A stretch of DNA of 64,000 nt from Candidatus Zixiibacteriota bacterium (lineage in GTDB: Bacteria; Desulfobacterota; Binatia; UBA9968): assembly GCA_035574315.1 (NCBI GenBank), contig DATLYW010000053.1:62001-126000 (forward strand). The letters run 5' to 3'. A model generated the notes under the pieces. The model was given only the letters and a program-made list of their open reading frames with translations, ran no database searches and had not been told where the DNA came from. The position numbers and the translations under genes were made by a program. Positions 17,598 through 26,846 of the stretch are shown in pieces. How positions within the stretch are numbered: position 1 is the first letter of the stretch; every line of letters begins with the position of its first letter.

Positions 17598-19268
17598 GTG
17601 GACAAGAACTCTAGGCCCGCTGATCACGCGCCCGCCACCGAGGGCTCCGGCGCGAACGCGAAACTGCTTGCGAGCGGCCGGGACCTGGCGGCGCTGCTCG
17701 CCGTCACCGAAGTTGCTACGCAGTCGCTCGAGATCGAGAAGATCCTCAACGATACCCTCGACAAGTCGCTCGAGATCCTCGGGTTCGATCTGGGCTTCAT
17801 ACGCATCCTGGACGAGGAAAAGACCGGAATGGTCGTCCGCGCGGCGCGCGGCCTGCGCTCGCCGGAGTTTCTCGCGGGGGTCACGCCCGTCCAATCGGAC
17901 CGGCGCAACGTCTCGCGCATCGTCTTCGAGACCAAAGAGCCGTATGTCTGCTCGGATATCCGCAAGAACCCGATCTACAAAAACCGCACGCTCGAACGAG
18001 AAGGCGTGATCTCGACCGCGGCCGCCCCGGTCATGTCCAAAACCAGGGTCCTCGGGCTCATCGTGGTCGGGAGCCGGAGATATCATCGCTTCGCCCGCCG
18101 CGAGATCCGCCTCCTCAATGCTTTCGGGTCGCAGCTCGGCGTGGCGTTGGAGAACGCTCAGCTCTACCTCGAGATCGCCAAAGGCAAAGCATACGTCGAG
18201 AACCTCGTGGAAAACGCGGCGGATCTCATCGTCGGTACGGACCTCGACGACCGGATTCAAACCTGGAACCGCGGCGCCGAGGTGCTGGCCGGTTACTGCA
18301 AGAGCGAGATCATCGGGCAGAACATCTCCGTTCTGTTCGCGCCGGAAGAGCGCCGCCGGCTGGAAGAGATCCGCGTCAAGGTGCTGCTCACGGGGCCGCT
18401 GCGGGATCTGGAGCTCAGGGCCACGAGAAAGAACGGCGAGTTGCTCTATCTCTCGGTTTCGGTCTCTCCCATCCGGGACGAAAACGGGCGCATTCTCGGC
18501 CTGCTGAGCGTGGGCAAAGACATCAGCGAAAAAAAGAAGGTCGAGCGGAGGCTGAAGGAAGTCGACCGCTTGAAATCGGATTTCGTCTCGAATGTCTCCC
18601 ACGAGCTGCGCACGCCGTTAACCGCGATCAAGGCGTCCGTGGACAACATGCTCGACGGCCTTACCGGACCGCTCACCGAGAAGCAAACGCGCTATCTGTC
18701 CCGCATCAAGAGCAACGCCGATCGGCTCGGGCGGCTCATCGCCGACCTCTTGGACCTTTCCAGGATCGAGGCGGGGAAAGTCGCCCTGCACCCGGCGTCG
18801 TTGAACGCCGGCCAGCTGACGGCCGAAGCCGCCGAGACGCTGCGCCCAGCGGCCGCCGAGAAACTGATCGAGCTGGAAGTGACGCTGCCGGAGGAGCCGG
18901 TGTTCGTCTGGGCCGATCGGGACAAGACGATCCAGGTGCTGATCAATTTGCTGGGAAACGCGATCAAGTTCACCCCGCCTCGCGGCCTCATCAGAGCCGG
19001 CGTGGAGGACGATGGATCGGGGTGGATCAAGCTATGGGTCGAAGACACGGGACCGGGGATTCCGGAAGAGCAAAGCGTCAGGATCTTCGACAAGTTTTAC
19101 CAGGCGGAGCAGTCGAACAGACCAAAGACCGCGGGAACCGGGCTGGGGCTTTCGATCTCGAAATCCCTGGTCGAAATGCACGGCGGAAGGATCTGGGTGG
19201 AACGGAGCGCTCGAGGCGGCAGCCGCTTTTGCTTTACGCTGCCTGCCCGCGCGCCCCTGGGCGTTTAG
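17598..19268 (+). CDS. Cytosolic sensor histidine kinase (GAF-PAS-HisKA-HATPase)
   Basis: A 556-residue kinase with a GTG start and no membrane span. The GAF domain is at about 28-190 (SLEILGFDLGFIRILDEEKTGMVVRAARG). PAS is at about 195-310 (LVENAADLIVGTDLDDRIQTWNRGAEVLAGY). HisKA carries H335 in FVSNVSHELRTPLTAIKA. HATPase at about 430-550 has NLLGNAIKFTPP, DTGPGIP and GTGLGLSIS. The dimerisation segment GPLTEKQTRYLSRIKSNADRLGRLIADLLDLS parallels GPLNRQQLRYAGDIKDSAERLARLIDDLLDLS in the kinase at 10931, so the two are recent paralogues in their transmitter part with different sensors. A single receiver and an NtrC-type activator follow at 16- and 5-base gaps. Confidence 0.93.
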   Translation: MDKNSRPADHAPATEGSGANAKLLASGRDLAALLAVTEVATQSLEIEKILNDTLDKSLEILGFDLGFIRILDEEKTGMVVRAARGLRSPEFLAGVTPVQSDRRNVSRIVFETKEPYVCSDIRKNPIYKNRTLEREGVISTAAAPVMSKTRVLGLIVVGSRRYHRFARREIRLLNAFGSQLGVALENAQLYLEIAKGKAYVENLVENAADLIVGTDLDDRIQTWNRGAEVLAGYCKSEIIGQNISVLFAPEERRRLEEIRVKVLLTGPLRDLELRATRKNGELLYLSVSVSPIRDENGRILGLLSVGKDISEKKKVERRLKEVDRLKSDFVSNVSHELRTPLTAIKASVDNMLDGLTGPLTEKQTRYLSRIKSNADRLGRLIADLLDLSRIEAGKVALHPASLNAGQLTAEAAETLRPAAAEKLIELEVTLPEEPVFVWADRDKTIQVLINLLGNAIKFTPPRGLIRAGVEDDGSGWIKLWVEDTGPGIPEEQSVRIFDKFYQAEQSNRPKTAGTGLGLSISKSLVEMHGGRIWVERSARGGSRFCFTLPARAPLGV

Positions 19269-19283
19269 AGCAAGGAGGAGGCC

Positions 19284-19652
19284 ATGGCGTTGAGGGTGCT
19301 CGTGGCCGATGACGAGAGCGATATCCTGGAGGTCATTCAAGACCGTCTCGAGGCCTATGGCTTCGCCGTGGCCACGGCCGCGAACGGGATCGAGGCTCTG
19401 AGGAAGATCATGACCGAGAGGTTCGACGGCGTGTTCCTCGACGTCAAGATGCCCGGGATGAGCGGCATCGAGGTGCTGGAAGAGGTTCGCAAGCACGACA
19501 ACCGTCTGCCCATCATCATCATAACGTCGTCGATGTCGCGCGAGGCGGCGATCGGCGCGGTCGCCAAGGGAGCGAACGAGTACGTCCTGAAACCGTTCGA
19601 CTGGGAAGAGCTCAAGTCGAAAATCGAGAAAGTCATGAACGTCTCCTTGTAG
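19284..19652 (+). CDS. Single-domain response regulator (receiver only)
   Basis: A 122-residue CheY-like receiver with no output domain. Acidic pocket residues are in VLVADDESDILEV. The phospho-Asp is in GVFLDVKMPGMSG, the conserved Ser/Thr in IIIITSSMS, and the Lys in YVLKPFDWEEL. A strong AGGAGGAGG site precedes the ATG. It lies between a kinase and an NtrC-type regulator that already has its own receiver. It could be a phosphate sink, a relay intermediate or a modulator of the kinase. Confidence 0.93.
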   Translation: MALRVLVADDESDILEVIQDRLEAYGFAVATAANGIEALRKIMTERFDGVFLDVKMPGMSGIEVLEEVRKHDNRLPIIIITSSMSREAAIGAVAKGANEYVLKPFDWEELKSKIEKVMNVSL

Positions 19653-19657
19653 CGCAC

Positions 19658-21010
19658 ATGGAAGCCCCGGGCGATGTCATTCTGGTCGTCGACGACGACG
19701 CCGACACCTGCGAGGCGCTTCGTGACCGCCTCGAGTCCCTGGGTTATCGGGTGCTGACAGCGGCCGGCGGGCGTGAATGCCTCGAACTGCTCGATCGGCA
19801 CGAGCCGCGGCTGGTGCTTCTGGACGTGATGCTGCCCGACATGAACGGGCTTGAAGTCCTGCGGGAAATCCGCCGGCGGGAAAGCGAAGCGGCGGTCATC
19901 ATGATCACCGCGTACGCCACGATCGAGCGCGCGGTGCAGGCGATGAAGGAGGGAGCCTTTGACTTTGTCCCCAAACCGTTCGAGCCCGACCATATCGCGC
20001 TGATCGTGGCGAAGGCCCTGGAGCGGGAAACGCTCAAGCGGGGCGTCGCCGTGCTCGCGGAGGAGCTGGACGAGCGCCATCGGATGGTGGTCGGCCGAAG
20101 CCCGGAGATGGGAAGGGCGGTCGCGCTCGCGCGCCGGGCGGCCCCGAGCAAGTCGACGATCCTGCTGCTGGGGGAGAGCGGCACGGGTAAAGAGGTTTTC
20201 GCCCGCGCGATCCACCGCTGGAGCGAACGAGCGGGCGGGCCGTTCGTCGCGATCAACTGCGCAGGGCTTTCGCGCGAGCTTCTCGAAAGCGAGCTGTTCG
20301 GCCACGAGAAAGGAGCATTTACCGGCGCGCTGCACCTGAAGCGCGGAAGAATCGAGCTGGCTCACGGCGGGACCGTGTTTCTCGACGAAGTGGGCGACGT
20401 CGCGCCCGAGATTCAGGCGAAGCTGCTCCGCTTTCTCCAGGAAAGGGAATTCGAGAGGGTGGGAGGAACCAGGCCCATCGGCGTCGACGTCCGCATCATC
20501 GCGGCGACCAATCGCGACCTCGAGAGCGCCGTTCGCCAAGGGCGCTTTCGCGAGGATCTCTTCTATCGCCTGAGCGTGGTCGTCATCAAGCTCCCGCCGC
20601 TGCGCGCGCGCAAAGCGGATATCCCCGAGCTCGCGGATTACTTTCTCGGACGCTTTGCCGCCGATATGAAAAAGCCGTTCACCCGCATCGCGCCCGAAGT
20701 GCTCGCCAAATTCCAGGCTTACGACTGGCCGGGAAACGTGCGCGAGCTCGCCAACATCATCGAGCGGGCCATGGTGCTGGGGCAGGGGCCCGAGCTGGCC
20801 ATCCCGGACCTTCCCCCCAACTTCCTGGCCATGGTTCCGCCGATCGGCCAGAGCCGGTTCTCCTACCGTACGGCGGTGGACGAATACCGGCGGGAGCTGA
20901 TTTCGCGGATCCTCGCCCAGACCGAGGGCAATCGCGCGGCAGCCGCGCGGATATTGGGTCTGCAGCGCACCTACCTCTCGCGCCTGATCAAGAGCCTGCG
21001 GGTGAGCTAG
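19658..21010 (+). CDS. NtrC-family sigma-54 response regulator (copy 2)
   Basis: A 450-residue enhancer-binding protein, the same length and domain order as the one at 13941. The receiver has ILVVDDDADTCEAL and LVLLDVMLPDMNG, Walker A GESGTGKE is near residue 170, GAFTGA is near 217, Walker B reads FLDEVGDV, and RIIAATNRDLES follows. The Fis-type HTH is GNRAAAARILGLQRTYLSRLIKSL. The two HTH recognition helices are very alike (GLERSYLLKLMKS versus GLQRTYLSRLIKS), so they may share DNA targets. It starts 5 bases after the single receiver, with a weak ribosome site suggesting translational coupling. It is convergent with the reductase gene. Confidence 0.95.
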   Translation: MEAPGDVILVVDDDADTCEALRDRLESLGYRVLTAAGGRECLELLDRHEPRLVLLDVMLPDMNGLEVLREIRRRESEAAVIMITAYATIERAVQAMKEGAFDFVPKPFEPDHIALIVAKALERETLKRGVAVLAEELDERHRMVVGRSPEMGRAVALARRAAPSKSTILLLGESGTGKEVFARAIHRWSERAGGPFVAINCAGLSRELLESELFGHEKGAFTGALHLKRGRIELAHGGTVFLDEVGDVAPEIQAKLLRFLQEREFERVGGTRPIGVDVRIIAATNRDLESAVRQGRFREDLFYRLSVVVIKLPPLRARKADIPELADYFLGRFAADMKKPFTRIAPEVLAKFQAYDWPGNVRELANIIERAMVLGQGPELAIPDLPPNFLAMVPPIGQSRFSYRTAVDEYRRELISRILAQTEGNRAAAARILGLQRTYLSRLIKSLRVS

Positions 21011-21040
21011 AGCGCTCGGGCAGCGGGCGCCGGACCGCGC

Positions 21041-22042
21041 TCACCCCGATGCCGTCGAGAGCTCGCCGTAGCTCGCCAGAGTGAGCGGCCGCCTTCCGGC
21101 CTCCAGCTCGTGGATCATGGCGAGAACCTTGCGGCAGAGCGGTGTCGGAACGCCGAGACGCTCGCCTTCGCGAACCACGTGGGCGAGCGTGAAGTCGACC
21201 TCGGTCACCATCCCCTGCTGGATCTGGCGCAGCGGGCCCTTGCGGTCGTAGGATTTGAAGCCTTTCGCCATGTCGTCGAGCGCCGCGAGGCGCGCCGGCA
21301 GCGCCCGTGCGGGATGGAAATCGGCGGGGTCGTATTCCGCCAGCGGAACGAACCTCACGCCGCCCGCGGCCCCGACGGCGACCACTTCGCCCAGGAAGTC
21401 CACGAGCGCGCGGCGGTTCGAATCCTCCTCGCAGATCGTTTTCAGGGAAGCGTCGGCAAGCGATCCGAAGTAGCCGAGGCAGGTGTAGGTCAGCTTGCTC
21501 CACAGCACGCCGAGGATGTTGTCGGTGGTCTCGCTCGGGATCACCGGGTTCAGCAAGGCGACCAGCGATTCCAGCCGTGGGGTGGTCCGGCCGTGGAGGT
21601 GGCCGAGATAGAGGTGGCCGCGGATCGCTGTCTGGACCCGGCCGGGGGCGACCTTGCGGCAACCCATCCGGATCGCCACGCCGACGGCGCGGTCCGGCCC
21701 GACCTCGGCCGCGAGCAGCGGAGGGTTGATGCCGTTCTGCAGCGAGACCAGGAGGCCGCCGGCGGCCAGGTGGGGCAGGGCGGTGGCCAGCGCGTCGGCC
21801 GTGTAGTTGGACCTTACGGCGAGAAAGACGGTATCGAAGCTTCCTTGGAGCTCGCCGGGAAAGCCGATGCGCACGTTCACCCGGAACGCTCCGTCCGGTA
21901 CGTCGACGTGAAGTCCGTTCGCGCGGATCGCGGCCACGTGCTCGCGATCGACGTCCACGAAGTAGATGTCGTGTCCGGCGCGGGCGAGCCGTCCGCCGAT
22001 GATCCCGCCGATGGGTCCCGTTCCTATCATCAGCATGCGCAT
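21041..22042 (-). CDS. 2-dehydropantoate 2-reductase (PanE/ApbA) family protein
   Basis: A 333-residue ketopantoate-reductase-fold protein. It has an N-terminal Rossmann motif MLMIGTGPIGGIIGGRLARAGHDIYFVD, the LQNGIN segment, and the catalytic-type Lys in VLWSKLTYTC. ATG 22042 is chosen over 22075 because AGGAGG stands 8 bases before it. The Asn usually found four residues after the catalytic Lys is Thr here, and the TEIDxxNG substrate loop reads TEVDFTLAHV. The substrate may therefore not be ketopantoate. It is divergent from glnS. Confidence 0.85.
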   Translation of the reverse strand: MRMLMIGTGPIGGIIGGRLARAGHDIYFVDVDREHVAAIRANGLHVDVPDGAFRVNVRIGFPGELQGSFDTVFLAVRSNYTADALATALPHLAAGGLLVSLQNGINPPLLAAEVGPDRAVGVAIRMGCRKVAPGRVQTAIRGHLYLGHLHGRTTPRLESLVALLNPVIPSETTDNILGVLWSKLTYTCLGYFGSLADASLKTICEEDSNRRALVDFLGEVVAVGAAGGVRFVPLAEYDPADFHPARALPARLAALDDMAKGFKSYDRKGPLRQIQQGMVTEVDFTLAHVVREGERLGVPTPLCRKVLAMIHELEAGRRPLTLASYGELSTASG

Positions 22043-22173
22043 CGCGACCCGCCTCCTGATCCGCTTTCTCCGCACGCCATATCACAGAGCAGCGGGAGAA
22101 GGAAAGCGGTGCGAAACTTGAAGCGGCGTGCCGATGCGAGTAGATTGAAATCGCCGCCGAAAGCGAGGAGATT

Positions 22174-23901
<1,728 letters not shown>

Positions 23902-23923
23902 GGCCGATCTCCGAAGAGGGCCT

Positions 23924-25234
23924 CTAGAATCGGTAGCTGAGCGACACCGACAAAAAGTTATTGAAGGTTTCGTAGGTGTCGCGACCGGGAGCGCCGCTGA
24001 AGAACAAGGGGGCGGTTGCCGGAAGCCCTTCGAGCTCGTTGTTCGTGACGCGCCGGGTCTTGTAAAAGACGGCCATATACGCAAAGTCCAAAGAGAGCTT
24101 CTCCCATTTGTAGCCCACGCCCGCGTTCAACGTCAGAAGATCGGCTCCCGGAATGGCAGGGTTCAGTGTTCTCGAGGGAATCGGCGTTTCCTCGACCGTA
24201 AATCCTCCGCGCAATTCCCACGCCGGGCTCAGCTTGTAGTGGCTTCCAAAACGCAGGGTGCTGGTGTTCTTCCAGTCCTCCGGCAGACTGAACCCGGACA
24301 CGAGGCCGGCTCCCCCTAGGGGAAGAAAAGTCGGAGCGGGAACAAACGAAGCGGTAAAACGCTTGAATTCTTTCCACCGCGTGTACTCGTATACGAGTTC
24401 CGCCCCCCACGCGGGGTTGATCTGCCAGTGCACGCCTACATTGATGACGGGCGGCAGCGGAAGAGGCCGGACCTCGGCTGTGGTCAGGGGAATGGAAAAC
24501 GGCCCTCCCAATTTCACGTCGGCGTCGTCGAATCGAAGATCCGCACGCGATCGATAGCTGAAGCCGATCTTCACGGTATCGGCCGGCTTTACCAGAAAAC
24601 CCAGGTTGTAGGCGAAAGCGTTGGCGGTATCGTTGAGCCTCATTCTTCCCTCGAACCCGATCGGCGCGGTGCACCCTGTGACCGCATCGAAGCAGAGAGA
24701 CCGGGAAAACAGGCCTGAAGCGTGAATGAAGCTCGCGCCCGCCCCTACGGCAAAGCGTTTGGAGGGGTGCCATGAAACCGCCGGTGTAACGTATATCGTC
24801 TTCAACTCCGTACGCTCAGCGGCAAAGCGGGTGAAATCCTCTTCGTAGGTCGTGGCGAGACCGAAAGGGCTGTAAGTTCCGGCGCCGACGGTGAAGTCGG
24901 TTCCGGGAATGTGATAGTTGAAAAAGAGTGTGGCCAGAAAGTTGTCGTCGTGTTTGTTCGCCGCCTTTCTGCCGCTGTTCTCCACGCTGTTGACCACGTT
25001 GATGTACAGCCCGTTCAGCAGGATATTGTTCCCTTTGATCTCGCCCAAAGCCGCGGGATTGTAGTAGACCGCCGACGGATCGTCGACGCCGGCGGTCATG
25101 GCATTCGCCAGCCCCAGGGCCCTCGCCGTCTGGTGGGGAATGATAAAGCCGCCCGCGTAAACACGGACAGACATCCAAACAGCCAGCCCGCTGCCTGCGA
25201 GGATTTTCAGCAAAATCGAAGGCTTTCCCCTCAT
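23924..25234 (-). CDS. FadL/OmpP1/TodX-family outer-membrane porin
   Basis: A 436-residue beta-barrel for uptake of hydrophobic compounds such as fatty acids or aromatic hydrocarbons. The frame opens at 25330, but the signal peptide MRGKPSILLKILAGSGLAVWMSVRVYA starts at ATG 25234, with AGGGGG 6 bases upstream. A second ATG at 25240 has no room for that site. After cleavage the mature end GGFIIPHQTARALGLANAMTAGVDDPSAVYYNPAAL is the FadL N-terminal plug signature. The protein ends LSVSLSYRF with the terminal Phe used for BAM insertion. Its promoter region is shared with the divergent HTH gene. Substrate unknown; with a KAS enzyme nearby, lipids are plausible. Confidence 0.93.
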   Translation of the reverse strand: MRGKPSILLKILAGSGLAVWMSVRVYAGGFIIPHQTARALGLANAMTAGVDDPSAVYYNPAALGEIKGNNILLNGLYINVVNSVENSGRKAANKHDDNFLATLFFNYHIPGTDFTVGAGTYSPFGLATTYEEDFTRFAAERTELKTIYVTPAVSWHPSKRFAVGAGASFIHASGLFSRSLCFDAVTGCTAPIGFEGRMRLNDTANAFAYNLGFLVKPADTVKIGFSYRSRADLRFDDADVKLGGPFSIPLTTAEVRPLPLPPVINVGVHWQINPAWGAELVYEYTRWKEFKRFTASFVPAPTFLPLGGAGLVSGFSLPEDWKNTSTLRFGSHYKLSPAWELRGGFTVEETPIPSRTLNPAIPGADLLTLNAGVGYKWEKLSLDFAYMAVFYKTRRVTNNELEGLPATAPLFFSGAPGRDTYETFNNFLSVSLSYRF

Positions 25235-25254
25235 CCACATCCCCCTAAAATCGC

Positions 25255-25283
25255 TTGACTGCGGGCGCCAACTCTTATATACC
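25255..25283 (+). promoter_or_regulatory. Candidate sigma-70-like promoter for HTH gene
   Basis: TTGACT (25255-25260), a 17-base spacer, then TATACC (25278-25283). The expected transcript start is about 25290, one or two bases from the ATG at 25292, which has no ribosome site. This suggests a leaderless mRNA. Confidence 0.5.
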
Positions 25284-25291
25284 AGTGCCAA

Positions 25292-25519
25292 ATGTTGCAA
25301 AAGGTTGCCACAGAAGATTTTAAATTGCAAGAAGTTTTGCTAACCACGGCCCAGGTCGCGAGATATCTGAAGGTGGACAGATTCACCGTTTATCGCCTCG
25401 TGGCCCGGAAAAAAATTCCCGCATTCAAGGTCGGCAACCAATGGAGATTCAAGAAAAAGCTTCTGGAAGCGTGGCTAAAGGAAAACTCCAATCTCGGTCT
25501 CCAGGAGGAGCCCGAGTAG
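25292..25519 (+). CDS. Excisionase-type (MerR-like) helix-turn-helix protein
   Basis: A 75-residue DNA-binding protein of the helix_turn_helix_17/excisionase family. The segment LLTTAQVARYLKVDRFTVYRLVARKKIPAFKVGNQWRFKKKLLEAWL is the complete winged HTH with its recognition helix (RFTVYRLV) and wing (FKVGNQWRFKK). Base composition is more AT-rich than neighbouring genes. It ends 34 bases before the KAS gene on the same strand and is divergent from fadL (57-base gap). Control of one or both neighbours is plausible. No integrase or phage gene is near, so an excisionase role is unlikely. Confidence 0.88.
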   Translation: MLQKVATEDFKLQEVLLTTAQVARYLKVDRFTVYRLVARKKIPAFKVGNQWRFKKKLLEAWLKENSNLGLQEEPE

Positions 25520-25553
25520 GAACTTTTCCGTCGATTGTTCCGGAGAAGCTCCG

Positions 25554-26822
25554 ATGAGATCAATGAAAAACAACGGCTACGACAACCGGCGGGTAGTGGT
25601 GACCGGCCTCGGAGTAGTTTCCGCGATCGGCACAGGCAAGGATGCGTACTGTCAGTCGCTCCAGGAGGGTCGCTCGGGAATCAAAAGGATCTCGGCGTTC
25701 GATGTCTCATCCTACTCCTGCCAGATCGCCGCTGAAATTTCGGGGTTCGACCCCTTGACTTTCATGGCAGCACAGCAGGCGAGACGAATCGACCGGTTCG
25801 CCCAGCTCGGCGTAGCCGCGGCGACGCTGGCGTTGCAGGACGCGGGAATTCGCCCCGGCACTAATGGCACGCGCGCAATGGGGGTCATTCTCGGCACGTC
25901 CGTGGGGACGCTCTGTTATGCCGAGCAGCAAATTGCTCTCTTTTACGAAAAGGGGGTCAAGCGCATCAATCCGTTTTTTGCTACTTCCGTTATTCCGAGC
26001 AGCGCGGCGACGCAGATCCTGCTGAGCCTCGGCATCAAAGGCCCTTCGCATACGATCACGACCGCATGTGCATCCGGCACGTGCTCGGTCGGCGAGGCGT
26101 TTGAAATGATCAGGCACGGCGCGCTCGACGTCGTGCTTGCCGGCGGCGCGGAAGCGCCGATCACGCCCCTGGTGCTGGCCACGCTCGGATCCATTCACTT
26201 ACTGACATCCGAAAACGAGACCCCTGCGACTGCCTATCGGCCCTTCGCCAGGAACGCGGCGGGCTTCGCGTTGGGAGAGGGCAGCGGGATCCTGGTATTG
26301 GAGGAGGCCGGGCACGCCTTGAAGCGAAACGCAAAAATCTACGGAGAGGTCGTGGGGTTCGGCAGTTCGTGCGACGCTTACGACGTGATGGCTTTCGATC
26401 CGACCTTTGAAGGGCCGGTTGCCGCGATTCGCCATGCGATGACGTCATCCGGGGTGAGGCCGGATGAAATCGGCTATGTCAATCTCCACGGGATTGCGCT
26501 GCCCGAGCACGATCGAGGAGAGGTGTCGATCCTGAAGCTGGCCCTCGGGGAGTCCGCTTGTCGGATTCCCGTCAGCGTAACCAAACCGCTGACCGGGCAC
26601 ACTCTCGGAGCCTCCGGGGCGATGGAGCTGGTCGCCTGCTGCCTGATGATGGAAAAGGGGTTTCTTCATCCGACCATCAATCTGGAGGAACCGGACCCTC
26701 AATGTGATCTGGATTTTGTCCCGAACCAGGCGCGAGCGGCCCGGGTCGACACCATGATGTCCGTATCGTTCGGGTTCGGGGGGTACAATGCAGCCTGCAT
26801 TATTCGCGCCTTTGCCCAGTGA
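25554..26822 (+). CDS. Beta-ketoacyl-ACP synthase II-type enzyme
   Basis: A 422-residue thiolase-fold KAS-II. The catalytic triad is C172 (TACASG), H312 (NLHG) and H349 (KPLTGHTLGA). The spacings of 140 and 37 residues equal those of E. coli FabF (163/303/340). Unusually, the NAHGTSTPLND loop around the first His reads NLHGIALPEHDRGE, so substrate or acyl-carrier contacts differ from housekeeping FabF. No acyl carrier protein, KR or DH gene is adjacent. The gene lies between an HTH gene and a membrane kinase. It may extend or condense acyl groups for a specialised lipid or metabolite rather than serve primary fatty-acid synthesis. Start ATG 25554 (or 25563) follows GGAGAA. Confidence 0.92.
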   Translation: MRSMKNNGYDNRRVVVTGLGVVSAIGTGKDAYCQSLQEGRSGIKRISAFDVSSYSCQIAAEISGFDPLTFMAAQQARRIDRFAQLGVAAATLALQDAGIRPGTNGTRAMGVILGTSVGTLCYAEQQIALFYEKGVKRINPFFATSVIPSSAATQILLSLGIKGPSHTITTACASGTCSVGEAFEMIRHGALDVVLAGGAEAPITPLVLATLGSIHLLTSENETPATAYRPFARNAAGFALGEGSGILVLEEAGHALKRNAKIYGEVVGFGSSCDAYDVMAFDPTFEGPVAAIRHAMTSSGVRPDEIGYVNLHGIALPEHDRGEVSILKLALGESACRIPVSVTKPLTGHTLGASGAMELVACCLMMEKGFLHPTINLEEPDPQCDLDFVPNQARAARVDTMMSVSFGFGGYNAACIIRAFAQ

Positions 26823-26846
26823 TCGGGGGGTCGATCGATCTCGAGA

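Noticed and set aside
25294..25310. Minus-strand TGGCAACCTTTTGCA resembling a sigma-54 promoter for fadL
   Set aside because: GG and GC are separated by 9 bases, not the required 10, and the sequence overlaps the HTH coding start.
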